Of a stretch of DNA of 64,000 nt, positions 1-10,028 are shown piece after piece. The notes beneath the pieces are model-generated. The model was not told the origin of the DNA, ran no database searches, and was given only the letters and a program-made list of their open reading frames with translations. Position numbers and translations under genes: made by a program. Location of the stretch: the NCBI RefSeq assembly GCF_900116255.1, contig NZ_FPAI01000004.1, positions 103,678 through 167,677 of the forward strand, written 5' to 3'. Numbering within the stretch: position 1 is the stretch's first letter; the number at the start of each line of letters is the position of its first letter. This DNA is from Halolactibacillus miurensis (lineage in GTDB: Bacteria; Bacillota; Bacilli; Bacillales; Amphibacillaceae).

Positions 1-2
1 CA

Positions 3-1283
3 GAAGCATTTAAACGGTGGTTAAAAGCCCAACATGTCAAAGCAGGATTGATAAATGCGTCACTGAACCGCCTTATCGAAAAAGATTCGGGCTTGTCGTT
101 TCCTGTTTTACTTGCTGAGGGTAAAACAGCAGTCGATGGTGAGGATGGTACGATTCGTTTTCTAACAAAAGACTCAGATACTGTGAATATAGAAGAACGT
201 GAAAGTTTTAGAGATATACATAAAATCCCGACGGTTGAAAAAGATGAAAAGATTGCTACGATCACGTTGCCTACGAAAGAACAGGATGGTTTTAAAGTTA
301 ATGGCAAAGTCATTCATGGAAGAAAAGGAAAAAACGTCAAATATACCGCAGGTGAAAATGTCTATTTTGATGATGAGACGTTGAGTTTTTATAGTAGTAT
401 CATCGGTAAGCCGAGTATTGGCCATACTAAAATTAGTGTTTTTAACACTTATGAGGTAAACGAAGACGTATCAATGAAAACAGGGAATATTAAGTTTGAA
501 GGTTCAGTTTCAATTCGGGGTAACGTACCTGAAGGTTATTCGGTAGAAGCGACAGGTGATGTGTACGTTTATGGCCTCGTTGAAGCGAGCCAACTGACAG
601 CGGGGGGATCTGTACATATTACTGAAGGTATTGTTGGTATGAAAAAAGGCATGATAGAAGCGGGTGTGGATGTTAACATCGGTTATATTAATCAAGCGAC
701 GGTGATTGCTGGTCAAAATATCAATGTGAATAACTCAATTCTGCATAGTGAATGTACGGCACAGTCCCACATATATTGTCAATCGGGCCATATTATTGGT
801 GGAGTTTGTTCTGCAGGAGAATCGATTGAAGCCAAAGACATTGGCAATAAAATGGACACAAAAACAACCGTGGCTATCGCTGTCAACCAAAAATCAATGG
901 AAATATTAAAGCAATTGGATTTAGCACGTGACACGTTACTCGAAGACGTAAAAAAGTTAAAAAAATTAGGTCAGGGTTTAGAGGCAAAAGCACAAGCAGG
1001 TGGTCTCAGTTCAAAAGAACGGATTTTGTTATTAAAACAGAAAAATACGTTACAGCTGACAGAAGATAAATTAATGAAAATTGAAGCTAAGAAAGCGACA
1101 TTAACTGTTTCGATCGGAGAAGAAAATGAAGCGAGTCTATTAGCGAAAGGTACACTCTATCCAAACGTTGACCTTTGTTTCGGAAAATACCAAGAAACAA
1201 CGAAAAAAGCGTATAAATATTCGCGCGCTTACTTAGAAGACGGTGAAATTATGATTACACCGATATCAAACCGAGGATCTTGA
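3..1283 (+). CDS. FapA/DUF342 family protein, 5' end cut by the window edge
   Basis: The reading frame is open from base 3 with no start codon that has a ribosome site, so the gene begins upstream; about 426 residues are visible. The middle part has the glycine- and hydrophobic-rich repeating pattern of the DUF342/FapA right-handed beta repeats (roughly residues 100-290), followed by a charged helical, coiled-coil-like segment and a short beta tail. FapA-type proteins are linked to polar flagellar assembly in some bacteria; their molecular role in Bacillaceae is not settled. The neighbour downstream is SwrB-like, and in related genomes this pair follows sigD at the end of the fla/che operon. 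Family assignment is by pattern recognition; the flagellar role is inferred from context. Confidence 0.8.
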   Translation, partial: EAFKRWLKAQHVKAGLINASLNRLIEKDSGLSFPVLLAEGKTAVDGEDGTIRFLTKDSDTVNIEERESFRDIHKIPTVEKDEKIATITLPTKEQDGFKVNGKVIHGRKGKNVKYTAGENVYFDDETLSFYSSIIGKPSIGHTKISVFNTYEVNEDVSMKTGNIKFEGSVSIRGNVPEGYSVEATGDVYVYGLVEASQLTAGGSVHITEGIVGMKKGMIEAGVDVNIGYINQATVIAGQNINVNNSILHSECTAQSHIYCQSGHIIGGVCSAGESIEAKDIGNKMDTKTTVAIAVNQKSMEILKQLDLARDTLLEDVKKLKKLGQGLEAKAQAGGLSSKERILLLKQKNTLQLTEDKLMKIEAKKATLTVSIGEENEASLLAKGTLYPNVDLCFGKYQETTKKAYKYSRAYLEDGEIMITPISNRGS

Positions 1284-1297
1284 GAGAAAGGTAGGTA

Positions 1298-1795
1298 ATG
1301 TCAATGGAATACCTCCTTATTTTACTAAGTTTTTTATTGCATATGGTGACGTTTATTGTTCTAAGACATTACTATCTAAAGCAACAATCGTATCAATCTG
1401 AGCAACATACATTCCAAGAAGAGAAAAAAGAACTTGAGCAACTGTTGATGTCGTATCTCATAGAAATGAAAGAAGAGAATGACCGGTTATTAGATGCATT
1501 TAACACTATGCAGAAACAAGACATAGAAAAGAACGCTTCATCAACTTCCGTGACGCATCATTTAGATGAAGATGAACAAATAAGCAAAGACCAAGCTGAA
1601 AAGTCAGTGTCTAAGGAACAGAGTTATACGCCACTCGTTGATGCGATAGAAGACCAGCCCGTTGCTTATCAAAAATCGTATCAAGCGGAGATTATTGAAC
1701 GGTACGAGAAGGGTGAGACGCCTGAGCAAATTGCTAAAGCATTAAACCGAGGGAAAACGGAAGTGGCATTGATCATAAAATTTCACAAAAACTGA
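1298..1795 (+). CDS. swrB: SwrB-like (DUF6115) membrane-anchored protein
   Basis: A 165-residue protein with one N-terminal membrane segment (about residues 4-24), a long charged helical region likely to form a coiled coil, an acidic low-complexity stretch around 90-120, and a C-terminal helix-turn-helix-like motif (ERYEKGETPEQIAKAL). This is the architecture of SwrB/YlxL, which in B. subtilis helps activate flagellar type III export and swarming. It starts 14 bases after the FapA-like gene behind an AAAGGTAGG ribosome site, so the two are cotranscribed. The position directly before rpsB matches B. subtilis. Sequence conservation in this family is low, so the symbol rests on architecture plus synteny. 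Confidence 0.7.
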   Translation: MSMEYLLILLSFLLHMVTFIVLRHYYLKQQSYQSEQHTFQEEKKELEQLLMSYLIEMKEENDRLLDAFNTMQKQDIEKNASSTSVTHHLDEDEQISKDQAEKSVSKEQSYTPLVDAIEDQPVAYQKSYQAEIIERYEKGETPEQIAKALNRGKTEVALIIKFHKN

Positions 1796-1805
1796 AGTGG
1801 AAGGC

Positions 1806-1834
1806 TTGCCTTCATGTATGAAATGTGATATATT
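1806..1834 (+). promoter_or_regulatory. sigma-A promoter for rpsB
   Basis: TTGCCT at 1806-1811, a 17-base spacer and TATATT at 1829-1834, preceded by an extended TG (TGA before TATATT). It lies 130 bases upstream of rpsB and gives a leader of about 120 nt. Seen in sequence; start site not known. Confidence 0.6.
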
Positions 1835-1962
1835 AGTTCTCGGTGTTAAATACACACGCTAGTTGAAATGTAAAAGGGTGCTTAATTATTTTCATGTTTA
1901 AGTCTTTTATATTGAGGATGTTAGCGGAGGAAAATAAAAAACCTATTAGGAGGAAAAAAAAC

Positions 1963-2706
1963 ATGGCAGTTATTTCAATGAAACAACTACTTGAAGCTGG
2001 TGTACATTTCGGACACCAAACACGCCGTTGGAACCCAAAGATGAAGAAATATATCTTCACAGAGCGTAACGGCATCTACATTATCGATTTACAAAAAACA
2101 GTGAAGAAAGTGGAAGAAGCTTATAACTTCATTAAAGAAGTTGCTGAAAACGGTGGAACAGTTCTTTTCGTTGGTACGAAAAAACAAGCACAAGAATCAG
2201 TTAAAGAAGAAGCAATCCGCTCAGGTCAATACTTCATTAACCAACGTTGGTTAGGTGGTACATTGACTAACTTCGGTACAATCCGTAAGCGTATCACTCG
2301 TCTTAAAGACATCGAACGCATGGAAGAAGATGGCACATTTGATGTCCTTCCAAAGAAAGAAGTTGTAGGACTTCTTAAAGAAAAAGATCGTCTGGTTAAA
2401 TTCTTAGGCGGTATTAAAGAAATGAAGAAAATTCCTGATGCTTTATTTATCGTTGACCCTCGTAAAGAGCGTATTGCGGTAGCTGAAGCTCACAAATTAA
2501 ATATTCCGATTGTTGGTATCGTTGATACTAACTGTGACCCAGATGAGATTGATTATGTCATTCCAGCAAATGATGACGCAATCCGTGCGGTTAAATTACT
2601 TACTGGTAAAATGGCTGATGCTATTTTAGAAGTAAAACAAGGTGAAGAAGAAGCTGTTGAAGAAACAGTTGAAGAAGTAACTGAAGAAGTAGCTTCAGAA
2701 GAGTAA
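1963..2706 (+). CDS. rpsB: 30S ribosomal protein S2
   Basis: Ribosomal protein S2, 247 residues, part of the 30S body. The N-terminus ([19 protein letters not shown]) and the internal [21 protein letters not shown] and DPRKERIAV blocks are typical of bacterial S2. The frame stays open upstream to 1894, but the start at 1963 is chosen because a strong AGGAGG ribosome site lies at 1949-1954 and the protein family begins with this peptide. The C-terminus carries a Glu/Val-rich acidic tail of about 20 residues. A hairpin follows before tsf, so S2 and EF-Ts are probably expressed at different levels from one transcript. Confidence 0.97.
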   Translation: MAVISMKQLLEAGVHFGHQTRRWNPKMKKYIFTERNGIYIIDLQKTVKKVEEAYNFIKEVAENGGTVLFVGTKKQAQESVKEEAIRSGQYFINQRWLGGTLTNFGTIRKRITRLKDIERMEEDGTFDVLPKKEVVGLLKEKDRLVKFLGGIKEMKKIPDALFIVDPRKERIAVAEAHKLNIPIVGIVDTNCDPDEIDYVIPANDDAIRAVKLLTGKMADAILEVKQGEEEAVEETVEEVTEEVASEE

Positions 2707-2716
2707 ACGTTAACGG

Positions 2717-2751
2717 AGGTGATAAGAGGGTAACCTTTTATCACCTTTTTT
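2717..2751 (+). terminator. rpsB-tsf intergenic terminator/attenuator
   Basis: Nine-base stem AGGTGATAA / TTATCACCT followed by a run of T, placed between rpsB and tsf. No clear promoter follows before tsf, so it more likely attenuates read-through than fully terminates. Confidence 0.65.
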
Positions 2752-2794
2752 AAAGCGACGTCTAAGCAACTTACATTCTAAGGAGGAATTTTAC

Positions 2795-3679
2795 ATGGCA
2801 GTAACAGCGAGTATGGTAAAAGAATTACGTGAAAAAACAGGCGCAGGTATGATGGACTGTAAAAAAGCACTTCAAGAAACTGATGGTGATATGGATCAAG
2901 CCATTGATTACCTACGCGAAAAAGGTATTTCAAAAGCGGCTAAAAAAGCTGATCGTATTGCAGCTGAAGGTTCAGCTTATACATTGACTGAAGGTAATAC
3001 AGCGGTATTATTCGAAGTCAACTGTGAAACTGACTTCGTAACTAAAAATGATCAATTTAAAGCACTATTAAGTGAATTAGCTAAGCACTTACTTAGCCAA
3101 AAACCAGCGAACGTAGAAGAAGCGTTACAACAACCATTACACGGTGATGGCGAAACAGTTGAAACATTCATCAACAACAATATCGCTAAAATCGGTGAGA
3201 AACTTTCTCTTCGTCGCTTTATCATTGCTGAAAAAACTGATAACGATGCTTTTGGCGCTTACATCCATATGGGTGGTAACATTGGTGTCCTTACAGTTGT
3301 AGAAGGCACTACAGATGAAGCCTTCGCAAAAGATATTGCAATGCACATTGCTGCTGTCAATCCACGTTTTGTATCACGTGATGCAGTAGATGCTGAAACA
3401 GTTGAAAAAGAGCGTGAAGTTCTTAAGCAACAAGCTCTTAACGAAGGTAAACCAGAAAATATCGTTGAGAAAATGGTTGAAGGTCGCTTAGGCAAATTCT
3501 TCGAAGAAATTTGTCTATTAGAACAAAGTTTCGTTAAAGATCCGGATCAAAAAGTGAAGAAATTAGTCGCGGATAAAGGTGCATCAATTGTTGATTTCGC
3601 ACGTTATGAAGTAGGCGAAGGCATGGAAAAACGTCAAGAAAACTTTGCTGAAGAAGTTATGAATCAAGTTAAAAAATAA
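2795..3679 (+). CDS. tsf: Elongation factor Ts
   Basis: EF-Ts, 294 residues, the guanine-nucleotide exchange factor that recycles EF-Tu. The N-terminal UBA-like domain with [12 protein letters not shown], the core motif [12 protein letters not shown] (about residues 75-86) and the central [10 protein letters not shown] block are all present. Start supported by AAGGAGGAA 10 bases upstream. It follows rpsB as in nearly all bacteria and ends at a strong terminator. Length is normal for Bacillaceae. Confidence 0.98.
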   Translation: MAVTASMVKELREKTGAGMMDCKKALQETDGDMDQAIDYLREKGISKAAKKADRIAAEGSAYTLTEGNTAVLFEVNCETDFVTKNDQFKALLSELAKHLLSQKPANVEEALQQPLHGDGETVETFINNNIAKIGEKLSLRRFIIAEKTDNDAFGAYIHMGGNIGVLTVVEGTTDEAFAKDIAMHIAAVNPRFVSRDAVDAETVEKEREVLKQQALNEGKPENIVEKMVEGRLGKFFEEICLLEQSFVKDPDQKVKKLVADKGASIVDFARYEVGEGMEKRQENFAEEVMNQVKK

Positions 3680-3701
3680 TGAGGTAAACATGTTTGAATT
3701 A

Positions 3702-3732
3702 AAAAGGGAGCACACCGTGTTCCCTTTTCTTT
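3702..3732 (+). terminator. Terminator after tsf
   Basis: Stem AAAAGGGA.CAC / GTG.TCCCTTTT with a three-base loop and a T-rich tail, 20 bases after the tsf stop. It separates rpsB-tsf from the pyrH promoter. Confidence 0.8.
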
Positions 3733-3751
3733 AGGAAAACTTTAAAAATAT

Positions 3752-3780
3752 TTGTCTAGAATTAAAAGTTCATGTAAGAT
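3752..3780 (+). promoter_or_regulatory. sigma-A promoter for pyrH-frr
   Basis: TTGTCT at 3752-3757, a 17-base spacer and TAAGAT at 3775-3780, directly after the tsf terminator and about 30 bases before pyrH. Confidence 0.6.
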
Positions 3781-3810
3781 AGAATTAAATTCTACATAAT
3801 GGAGGTAATT

Positions 3811-4533
3811 ATGGTCGCAGCACGTTACAAACGCATTGTATTGAAATTAAGTGGAGAAGCATTAAGTGGTGAACAAGGGTATGGTCTGGAACCAAAAATT
3901 GTTCGATCGGTTGCTGAACAAGTAAAAGAAGTCGTCGACTTAGGTGTAGAAGTTGCCGTTGTTGTTGGTGGTGGAAACATTTGGCGCGGAAAAGTCGGTA
4001 GTGAAATGGGAATGGACCGTGCAAATGCTGACTATATGGGTATGTTGGCGACGGTTATGAATTCACTTGCTTTACAAGACAGCTTAGAAAACTGTGGAGT
4101 TGAAACGCGTGTTCAAACATCCATTGAAATGCGCCAAGTAGCTGAACCATACATTAGACGTCGGGCAATGCGCCATCTTGAGAAAAAACGCGTCGTTATT
4201 TTCGCTGCTGGTACAGGTAATCCATATTTTTCTACGGATACGACAGCGGCACTTCGTGCAGCAGAAATTGATGCAGAAGTCATTCTAATGGCAAAAAATA
4301 ATGTTGATGGTGTTTATACCGCAGATCCGATGATCGATTCAACCGCAACAAAATATGATGAACTCACATACATGAAGATGTTAAATGATGGCTTAGGTGT
4401 GATGGATTCAACAGCGTCATCATTATGTATGGACAACGATATACCTCTATTAGTCTTTAATGTCACAGAAGAAGGTAATATTAAGCGGGCCGTTTCTGGT
4501 GAGGAAATTGGTACCATTATAAGGGGGAAATAA
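3811..4533 (+). CDS. pyrH: UMP kinase
   Basis: Uridylate kinase, 240 residues, amino-acid-kinase fold; phosphorylates UMP to UDP and feeds pyrimidine nucleotide supply. Seen: the phosphate-binding N-terminus [12 protein letters not shown], the [10 protein letters not shown] loop, the [15 protein letters not shown] stretch, and [20 protein letters not shown] near the nucleotide site. An upstream in-frame ATG at 3799 lies inside the ribosome site (ATGGAGGT), so 3811 is the proper start. It has its own promoter and is followed after three bases by frr, an arrangement conserved across Firmicutes. Confidence 0.97.
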   Translation: MVAARYKRIVLKLSGEALSGEQGYGLEPKIVRSVAEQVKEVVDLGVEVAVVVGGGNIWRGKVGSEMGMDRANADYMGMLATVMNSLALQDSLENCGVETRVQTSIEMRQVAEPYIRRRAMRHLEKKRVVIFAAGTGNPYFSTDTTAALRAAEIDAEVILMAKNNVDGVYTADPMIDSTATKYDELTYMKMLNDGLGVMDSTASSLCMDNDIPLLVFNVTEEGNIKRAVSGEEIGTIIRGK

Positions 4534-4536
4534 ACC

Positions 4537-5094
4537 ATGTCAGAACAAATTATTAAAGAGGCAAAAGGTAAAATGGAACAAACGATTGGGTCATACTCAC
4601 GTAATTTAGCAACTGTTCGTGCTGGACGTGCGAACCCTGCCATTTTGAACAGCGTGTATGTTGATTATTACGGTGCACCAACACCACTGAACCAACTGTC
4701 AACGATTTCTGTTCCTGAAGCGCGTTTACTAATGATTACGCCATTTGATAAATCTTCTATTGGTGACATCGAAAAAGCTATTCAAAAAGCCGACTTAGGC
4801 CTTGCGCCTTCAAGTGATGGCAATGTTGTTCGTATTGCCATTCCTGCACTTACTGAAGAGCGTCGCAAAGAATTAGTAAAAGTGGTTGGTAAATTCGCTG
4901 AAGAAGCAAAAGTTCAAGTGCGAAATGTCCGTCGCGATGCTAATGATGGATTGAAAAAAGCTGAAAAAGGTGGCGACCTAACGGAAGATGATTTACGTGG
5001 CTACCAAGATGATGTACAAGAACTCACAGACACATACATTGCTAAAATTGATCTCTTAACGAAGGAAAAAGAAGCAGAAATTATGGAAGTTTGA
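4537..5094 (+). CDS. frr: Ribosome recycling factor
   Basis: Ribosome recycling factor, 185 residues, which splits post-termination ribosomes together with EF-G. The conserved [11 protein letters not shown] motif (residues 26-36), the [16 protein letters not shown] segment and the C-terminal helix [26 protein letters not shown] are all visible. Length equals that of B. subtilis Frr. It is cotranscribed with pyrH (three-base gap, AAGGGGGAA ribosome site within the end of pyrH) and ends at a strong terminator. Confidence 0.97.
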   Translation: MSEQIIKEAKGKMEQTIGSYSRNLATVRAGRANPAILNSVYVDYYGAPTPLNQLSTISVPEARLLMITPFDKSSIGDIEKAIQKADLGLAPSSDGNVVRIAIPALTEERRKELVKVVGKFAEEAKVQVRNVRRDANDGLKKAEKGGDLTEDDLRGYQDDVQELTDTYIAKIDLLTKEKEAEIMEV

Positions 5095-5110
5095 TGATGT
5101 GATTGAATAA

Positions 5111-5142
5111 AGAGGTGTAGCACAGCTGCTACACCTCTTTTC
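5111..5142 (+). terminator. Terminator after frr
   Basis: Perfect 12-base stem AGAGGTGTAGCA / TGCTACACCTCT with a four-base loop and TTTT tail. It closes the pyrH-frr unit. Confidence 0.9.
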
Positions 5143-5301
5143 ACTTGGTATCTTTTTAATCAATCACATTTTTTGATGTTTTAGTCAAAGAATTTGAAAA
5201 AGACAACCAGCAAAAAAATACACCCATACATAAGAAAATAATTGAAACTAGTGAATATATATAGAATACATGATAAACTGTATGAAGAATCTTTAAAGTC
5301 T

Positions 5302-5323
5302 TCTTTTTGATTAATCAAAAAGA
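5302..5323. promoter_or_regulatory. Perfect 22-base palindrome upstream of uppS
   Basis: A perfect inverted repeat with half-site TCTTTTTGATT lies 21 bases before the uppS start. It has no loop and no following T run, so it looks like an operator or an RNA hairpin close to the ribosome site rather than a standard terminator. Function unknown. Confidence 0.45.
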
Positions 5324-5344
5324 GTGGTTAGGGTGAATAAATGA

Positions 5345-6154
5345 ATGTCATGGTATAAACCAAAAAATATGTTAGGTCACTTATTAAATCGATCTGACAG
5401 CACAAAGGTATCTAAAGATAAGAGAAGTGATGCTTCAGAGGTTATTCCTCATCATGTTGCCATTATTATGGATGGTAATGGACGTTGGGCAAAAGATAAG
5501 GGGTTTCCGAGATTCAAAGGACATCAAGAAGGGATGGACAATGTAAAACGGATCGTAAAGGTTGCGAATCGTGAAGGAGTAAAAGTATTAACCATCTATG
5601 CTTTCTCAACAGAAAACTGGAAACGTCCGAAGGCAGAGGTTGATTTTTTGATGAAATTACCAACCCAATTTCTCAATCACTATTTACCAGAGTTAATTGA
5701 AGAAAATGTGAAAGTAACAATGATTGGATTCTTTGATCAATTACCGACACATACAAGAAAATCGATGGATGAAGCGGTCGAACGAACGAAGTCAAATACA
5801 GGTCTTATCCTTAACATTGCTTTAAACTATGGTGGAAGGTTCGAAATTACAGAGGCTGTTAAACAGATTGCTGAAGAAGTACAAAATGGTAAGTTATCAG
5901 TAGCGTCTATTACCGAAGACGTTATTACTGAACATCTGTACACAAAAGCATTGCCTGATCCGGATTTATTAATTAGAACGAGTGGCGAAGTAAGGTTAAG
6001 TAATTTCCTGCTCTGGCAACTTGCCTATAGTGAGTTTTGGTTTAGTCCGGTCCACTGGCCTGCTTTTGATGAAGAAGAATTTCTGAAAGCATTGGGTGCC
6101 TATAGTCAGCGTAAACGTCGGTTTGGTGGATTAAACGAGAAAGAAGAGGATTGA
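5345..6154 (+). CDS. uppS: Undecaprenyl diphosphate synthase (isoprenyl transferase)
   Basis: Cis-prenyltransferase, 269 residues, that adds isopentenyl units to farnesyl diphosphate to make the C55 carrier for cell-wall synthesis. The signature IIMDGNGRWA places the catalytic Asp at residue 43; the TIYAFSTENW, RTSGEVRLSNFLLWQ and C-terminal FGGL blocks are also seen. The 35-residue basic N-terminal extension before HHVAIIMD is typical of Bacillus. The start at 5345 has only a weak GGGTGA ribosome site; an out-of-frame ATG four bases upstream opens a five-codon frame. cdsA follows after one base. Confidence 0.96.
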   Translation: MSWYKPKNMLGHLLNRSDSTKVSKDKRSDASEVIPHHVAIIMDGNGRWAKDKGFPRFKGHQEGMDNVKRIVKVANREGVKVLTIYAFSTENWKRPKAEVDFLMKLPTQFLNHYLPELIEENVKVTMIGFFDQLPTHTRKSMDEAVERTKSNTGLILNIALNYGGRFEITEAVKQIAEEVQNGKLSVASITEDVITEHLYTKALPDPDLLIRTSGEVRLSNFLLWQLAYSEFWFSPVHWPAFDEEEFLKALGAYSQRKRRFGGLNEKEED

Positions 6155-6155
6155 T

Positions 6156-6941
6156 ATGAAAACACGAATTATTACAGCGATTGTCGCCATTTTGCTGTTT
6201 TTCCCATTTGTTATATTTGGGGGATGGCCTTTTTACATAGTGATGCTGTTCATTTCATCGCTAGGGTTATACGAGTTATTTAATATGCGCGAGATGCATA
6301 AATATTTAGTGCCAACAATTTTCTCAATGGGGCTTCTATGGGTATTTTTACTACCGCAAATTGATTCGCTTATGCCATTAAAAAATGCGCAACAAGAAGT
6401 GCTGATTGGTTTAGTTATACTGTTATTAGGTTATACTGTGCTCGTTAAGAACAAGTTTACCTTTGAAGATGCTGGTTTTATGGTTATAACAGCTATTTAC
6501 ATCGGTTTAGGCTTTCATTACTTTATTGAGACACAACGCGTTGGATTAGAATATATTTTCTTTGCGATTATCGTGATTCTAGCCACAGATACAGGGGCAT
6601 ATTTTTCGGGTCGTATTTTTGGGAAACGAAAATTGTGGCCAGAGATTAGTCCCAATAAAACGATTGAAGGTGCCGTCGGCGGGATGTTGTTGGCGACGAC
6701 GTTAGGTGTCGCCTTTCACTTAATATTCCCTGTCCATGAATCGATTATCATCGTCGGACTCGTCGCTTTACTCTCAAGTGCCGTTGGGCAAGTAGGGGAT
6801 TTAGTGGAATCGGCTTTCAAACGATATTATCACGTAAAAGATTCTGGTAAGTTATTGCCAGGACACGGTGGTATATTAGACCGTTTCGATAGCTGGTTAT
6901 TTGTCTTTCCTTTTTTATATCTCATTCAATTTATCGGATGA
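6156..6941 (+). CDS. cdsA: Phosphatidate cytidylyltransferase
   Basis: CDP-diacylglycerol synthase, 261 residues, integral membrane; makes the liponucleotide precursor used by PgsA (encoded at 41142) and other phospholipid enzymes. About seven to eight hydrophobic segments are visible. The family signature near the C-terminus (SAFKRYYHVKDSGKLLPGHG, then GILDRFD) is intact. It starts one base after uppS. In B. subtilis the next gene is dxr; here rseP follows after only 46 bases. Confidence 0.96.
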   Translation: MKTRIITAIVAILLFFPFVIFGGWPFYIVMLFISSLGLYELFNMREMHKYLVPTIFSMGLLWVFLLPQIDSLMPLKNAQQEVLIGLVILLLGYTVLVKNKFTFEDAGFMVITAIYIGLGFHYFIETQRVGLEYIFFAIIVILATDTGAYFSGRIFGKRKLWPEISPNKTIEGAVGGMLLATTLGVAFHLIFPVHESIIIVGLVALLSSAVGQVGDLVESAFKRYYHVKDSGKLLPGHGGILDRFDSWLFVFPFLYLIQFIG

Positions 6942-6987
6942 AAAAGGCCATGTAAGTAAATAGATTGACATGAAGGGAGCAACTTGA

Positions 6988-8244
6988 TTGAATACTGTCA
7001 TTGCGTTTATATTAATGTTTGGTCTGCTTGTGTTTGTGCATGAGTTCGGCCATTTTATCGTTGCTAAAAAAACAGGTATGTTAGTAAGAGAATTCGCCAT
7101 TGGTTTTGGTCCTAAAATATTCTCAATCAAAAAGAATGAGACGCTCTATACGATTCGCATTCTTCCAATGGGGGGATATGTCCGTGTCGCGGGTGAGGAC
7201 CCAGAGATTATTGAATTAAAACCCGGTCAGCATATTGGCTTATTGTTTAATAAAGACAGAGACGTTTCGGATATTATCATCGATCACAAAGAAAAGTATC
7301 CGCTCGCCGAAGTGATTGAAGTAAGACAAGCGGATTTAACGCACGATTTATTCATCGAAGGAAGTATCGTAGGTGAAGAGGAAACGACCCGTTATACAGT
7401 AAGTGAAACGGCGGATTATGTGATGAATGAAACAAAAACACAAATCGCACCGTATCACCGCCAGTTTGGATCTAAATCAAAAACTAAACGAGCGCTACAA
7501 TTATTCGCCGGTCCATTCATGAATTTCGTCTTAACGGCGGTGTTATTTTTCTTCTTAGCGGGATTGCAAGGCATTCCTGTAGAAGAAGCGCAAGTTGGTG
7601 ACGTTTTACCTGATACACCTGCCAGTGAAGCGGGACTTATAGAAGGGGACGTCATTACAAATATTGATAATCAAACTATTAACACGTGGATGGAATTTCA
7701 AACCTATGTGGCTAGTCGTCCGAATGAATCGTTGTCACTGATAATTGAACGACATAATGATTCAATCGCACTTGAAATGGTTCCAGAGGCTTATCAAGTC
7801 GATGATCAAACGGTTGGGCGCATCGGTGTGATGCGCGGCGTAGAACGGTCATGGTTAAAAGCGATTCCTTATAGTTTGAATGAAACCTTTTACTGGTCGA
7901 AAATGATTATCACAAATGTCGCGATGCTCATCAGCGGTCAATTTACTGTCGATGCCTTGTCAGGTCCCGTGGGCATTTATGATTTTACCGACCAAGTCGT
8001 CCAATCTGGTTTTTATAGTTTCTTGACATGGACAGCGGCGCTTAGTGTCAACTTAGGGATCATTAACTTATTGCCATTACCCGCGCTTGATGGTGGGCGG
8101 TTATTATTTATCGGTATTGAAGCCGTTCGTGGTAAACCCATCTCCCAAGAAAAAGAAGGATTGGTGCACTTTATTGGCTTCGCCTTACTGATGCTACTCA
8201 TGATTATTGTTACATGGAATGATTTACAACGATTATTCTTTTAA
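6988..8244 (+). CDS. rseP: Site-2 intramembrane metalloprotease RseP/RasP
   Basis: Membrane zinc protease, 418 residues, that cleaves anti-sigma factors, leftover signal peptides and FtsL-like substrates within the membrane. The zinc motif HEFGH is at residues 18-22, a PDZ domain lies at about 195-270, and the second catalytic motif in [13 protein letters not shown] is near 360. The start is TTG at 6988, behind GAAGGGAG; the resulting MNTVIAF N-terminus agrees with B. subtilis RasP as recalled. Three to four membrane segments. proS starts 28 bases downstream, so it belongs to the uppS-cdsA-rseP-proS-polC run. Confidence 0.95.
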   Translation: MNTVIAFILMFGLLVFVHEFGHFIVAKKTGMLVREFAIGFGPKIFSIKKNETLYTIRILPMGGYVRVAGEDPEIIELKPGQHIGLLFNKDRDVSDIIIDHKEKYPLAEVIEVRQADLTHDLFIEGSIVGEEETTRYTVSETADYVMNETKTQIAPYHRQFGSKSKTKRALQLFAGPFMNFVLTAVLFFFLAGLQGIPVEEAQVGDVLPDTPASEAGLIEGDVITNIDNQTINTWMEFQTYVASRPNESLSLIIERHNDSIALEMVPEAYQVDDQTVGRIGVMRGVERSWLKAIPYSLNETFYWSKMIITNVAMLISGQFTVDALSGPVGIYDFTDQVVQSGFYSFLTWTAALSVNLGIINLLPLPALDGGRLLFIGIEAVRGKPISQEKEGLVHFIGFALLMLLMIIVTWNDLQRLFF

Positions 8245-8272
8245 GATTACGTTTAAGAAGGTGGAAGAGAAA

Positions 8273-9967
8273 ATGAAACAAAGTCAAACATTGATACCAA
8301 CATTAAAAGAAACACCAGCAGATGCTGATGTCATAAGTCATCAGTTACTCCTTAGAGCGGGATATATTCGTCAGAATTTCTCAGGCGTCTATACATTCCT
8401 CCCTCTTGGTAAGAAAGTTTTAAACTTAATAGAGAAAGTGATCAGAGAAGAAATGGATGCGATTGGTGGGAATGAAGTGCTTATGCCAGCACTTCAAGCA
8501 GCTGAGTTGTGGCAAGAGTCGGGCCGTTGGGATAAGATGGGGCCTGAACTGATGCGCTTAAACGATCGACATGATCGTGCGTTCGTGTTAGGGCCAACAC
8601 ATGAAGAAGTCGTCACAAGTATTGTGCGTGATGAAGTCAGAAGCTATAAACAATTGCCACTCACTCTGTATCAAATTCAGACGAAATTCCGTGACGAACG
8701 TCGTCCGCGATTTGGTTTGTTAAGAGGCCGTGAATTTATTATGAAAGATGCTTATTCTTTCCATTTAACAGATGAAAGTTTAGATGAGAGTTACCGTGCG
8801 ATGTATGAAGCCTATAGTCGTGTTTTCACCCGATTAGGTTTAAACTTTAGAGCAGTGATTGCCGACTCAGGTGCCATGGGTGGTAAAGATACGCATGAAT
8901 TTATGGCTCTTTCAAAAGTCGGAGAAGATACGATTGCTTATTCTACGGAGTCAGATTATGCGGCGAATATTGAGATGGCAGAGGTATATGATGACTATGA
9001 GCCATCAACTGAAACACCACTGACTCTTGAAAAGATAGCAACACCGAATCAAAAAACGATGCAAGAAGTCGCAGACTTCTTAGGTCATGCACGTGAAAAA
9101 GGCTTAAAATCATTACTGTTTAAGGCAGATGAGAAATATGTGCTCGTTGTCACACGTGGGGATCATGATGTGAATGACATCAAATTAAAGCACGTCTTAC
9201 AAGCGGAAAATGTCGAAATGGCTACTGAACGTGAGGCGCGTGAACAGTTAGGCGCTGATTTTGGCTCACTCGGACCGGTTGGTGTCCATGAAGACATTCA
9301 AGTCATTTGTGACTTAGCTGTGAAAAGTGTTGCCAACGCAACATGTGGGACAAATGAAGATGGTTACCACTATATTAATGTCAACCCGACACGCGATTTT
9401 GGTACGTTTACGTATGAAGACATTCGCTTTATCCAAGTAGGAGACAAGTCACCTGACGGTAAAGGTGTGATCGCCTTCGCAGAAGGTATCGAAATTGGTC
9501 AAGTCTTTAAGTTAGGGCAGTTTTATGCGAAAGAATTAGGGGCAGAAGTCTTAAATGACCAAGGTCGAAGTGAAACATTGACCATGGGTTGTTATGGTAT
9601 TGGTGTCTCTCGTACACTTGCAGCTATTGTTGAACAACATCATGATGATGCAGGTATTGTTTGGCCGAAACAAGTGGCGCCATTTGATCTTCATCTTGTT
9701 GTCGTCAACAGTAAGAATGATGAACAAGCACAGCTTGGCGACACCTTATATGAACAATTAACGGATGCTGGTGTTGACGTGTTATACGACGATAGAAAAG
9801 AACGGGCAGGCGTGAAGTTTGCTGAAAGTGACTTGATTGGCTTACCTGTCCGTGTAACGGTCGGTAAAAAAGCAACAGAAGGTATTGTAGAAGTTAAAGA
9901 ACGAACACGTGATGAAAAACAAGAGATGACGATCGAACAATTAATGGCCTATATCAAGACTATATAA
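8273..9967 (+). CDS. proS: Prolyl-tRNA synthetase
   Basis: Bacterial-type class II prolyl-tRNA synthetase, 564 residues. Motif 2 is in [21 protein letters not shown] (split here: [12 protein letters not shown], then [13 protein letters not shown]), an editing insertion lies between about 230 and 390, and motif 3 ([11 protein letters not shown]) is followed by the anticodon-binding domain. The reading frame is open upstream into rseP, but the start at 8273 (GAAGGTGGAAGAG upstream) gives the expected [14 protein letters not shown]-terminus. It is followed by a weak terminator-like hairpin before polC. Confidence 0.97.
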   Translation: MKQSQTLIPTLKETPADADVISHQLLLRAGYIRQNFSGVYTFLPLGKKVLNLIEKVIREEMDAIGGNEVLMPALQAAELWQESGRWDKMGPELMRLNDRHDRAFVLGPTHEEVVTSIVRDEVRSYKQLPLTLYQIQTKFRDERRPRFGLLRGREFIMKDAYSFHLTDESLDESYRAMYEAYSRVFTRLGLNFRAVIADSGAMGGKDTHEFMALSKVGEDTIAYSTESDYAANIEMAEVYDDYEPSTETPLTLEKIATPNQKTMQEVADFLGHAREKGLKSLLFKADEKYVLVVTRGDHDVNDIKLKHVLQAENVEMATEREAREQLGADFGSLGPVGVHEDIQVICDLAVKSVANATCGTNEDGYHYINVNPTRDFGTFTYEDIRFIQVGDKSPDGKGVIAFAEGIEIGQVFKLGQFYAKELGAEVLNDQGRSETLTMGCYGIGVSRTLAAIVEQHHDDAGIVWPKQVAPFDLHLVVVNSKNDEQAQLGDTLYEQLTDAGVDVLYDDRKERAGVKFAESDLIGLPVRVTVGKKATEGIVEVKERTRDEKQEMTIEQLMAYIKTI

Positions 9968-9975
9968 GTAATCGA

Positions 9976-10002
9976 AGCCCTTGTTGAAGAACAAGGGTTT
10001 TC
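9976..10002 (+). terminator. Weak hairpin between proS and polC
   Basis: Eight-base stem CCCTTGTT / AACAAGGG with loop GAAG and a short T run, nine bases after the proS stop. polC follows without an evident promoter, so partial read-through is likely. Confidence 0.6.
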
Positions 10003-10028
10003 CGTTACAAACAGTGAGGAGGATTGTC

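Noticed and set aside
1894..1962. An N-terminal extension of 23 residues on S2 from the first ATG of the frame
   Set aside because: A strong AGGAGG ribosome site lies just before 1963, and S2 proteins start with MAVISM here; the extension has no site of its own.
174..4643. Several minus-strand frames of 60-110 codons under fapA, rpsB, tsf and pyrH
   Set aside because: They mirror well-conserved plus-strand genes, have no ribosome sites of their own and show no family resemblance.
5242..5270. TTGAAA upstream of uppS as a sigma-A or ECF promoter
   Set aside because: No -10 of acceptable match lies at the right distance, and the ECF -10 pattern CGTC/CGTA is absent.
5341..5358. Five-codon frame ATG-AAT-GTC-ATG-GTA-stop overlapping the uppS start as an uORF
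   Set aside because: No separate ribosome site and too short to judge; the overlap can be chance.
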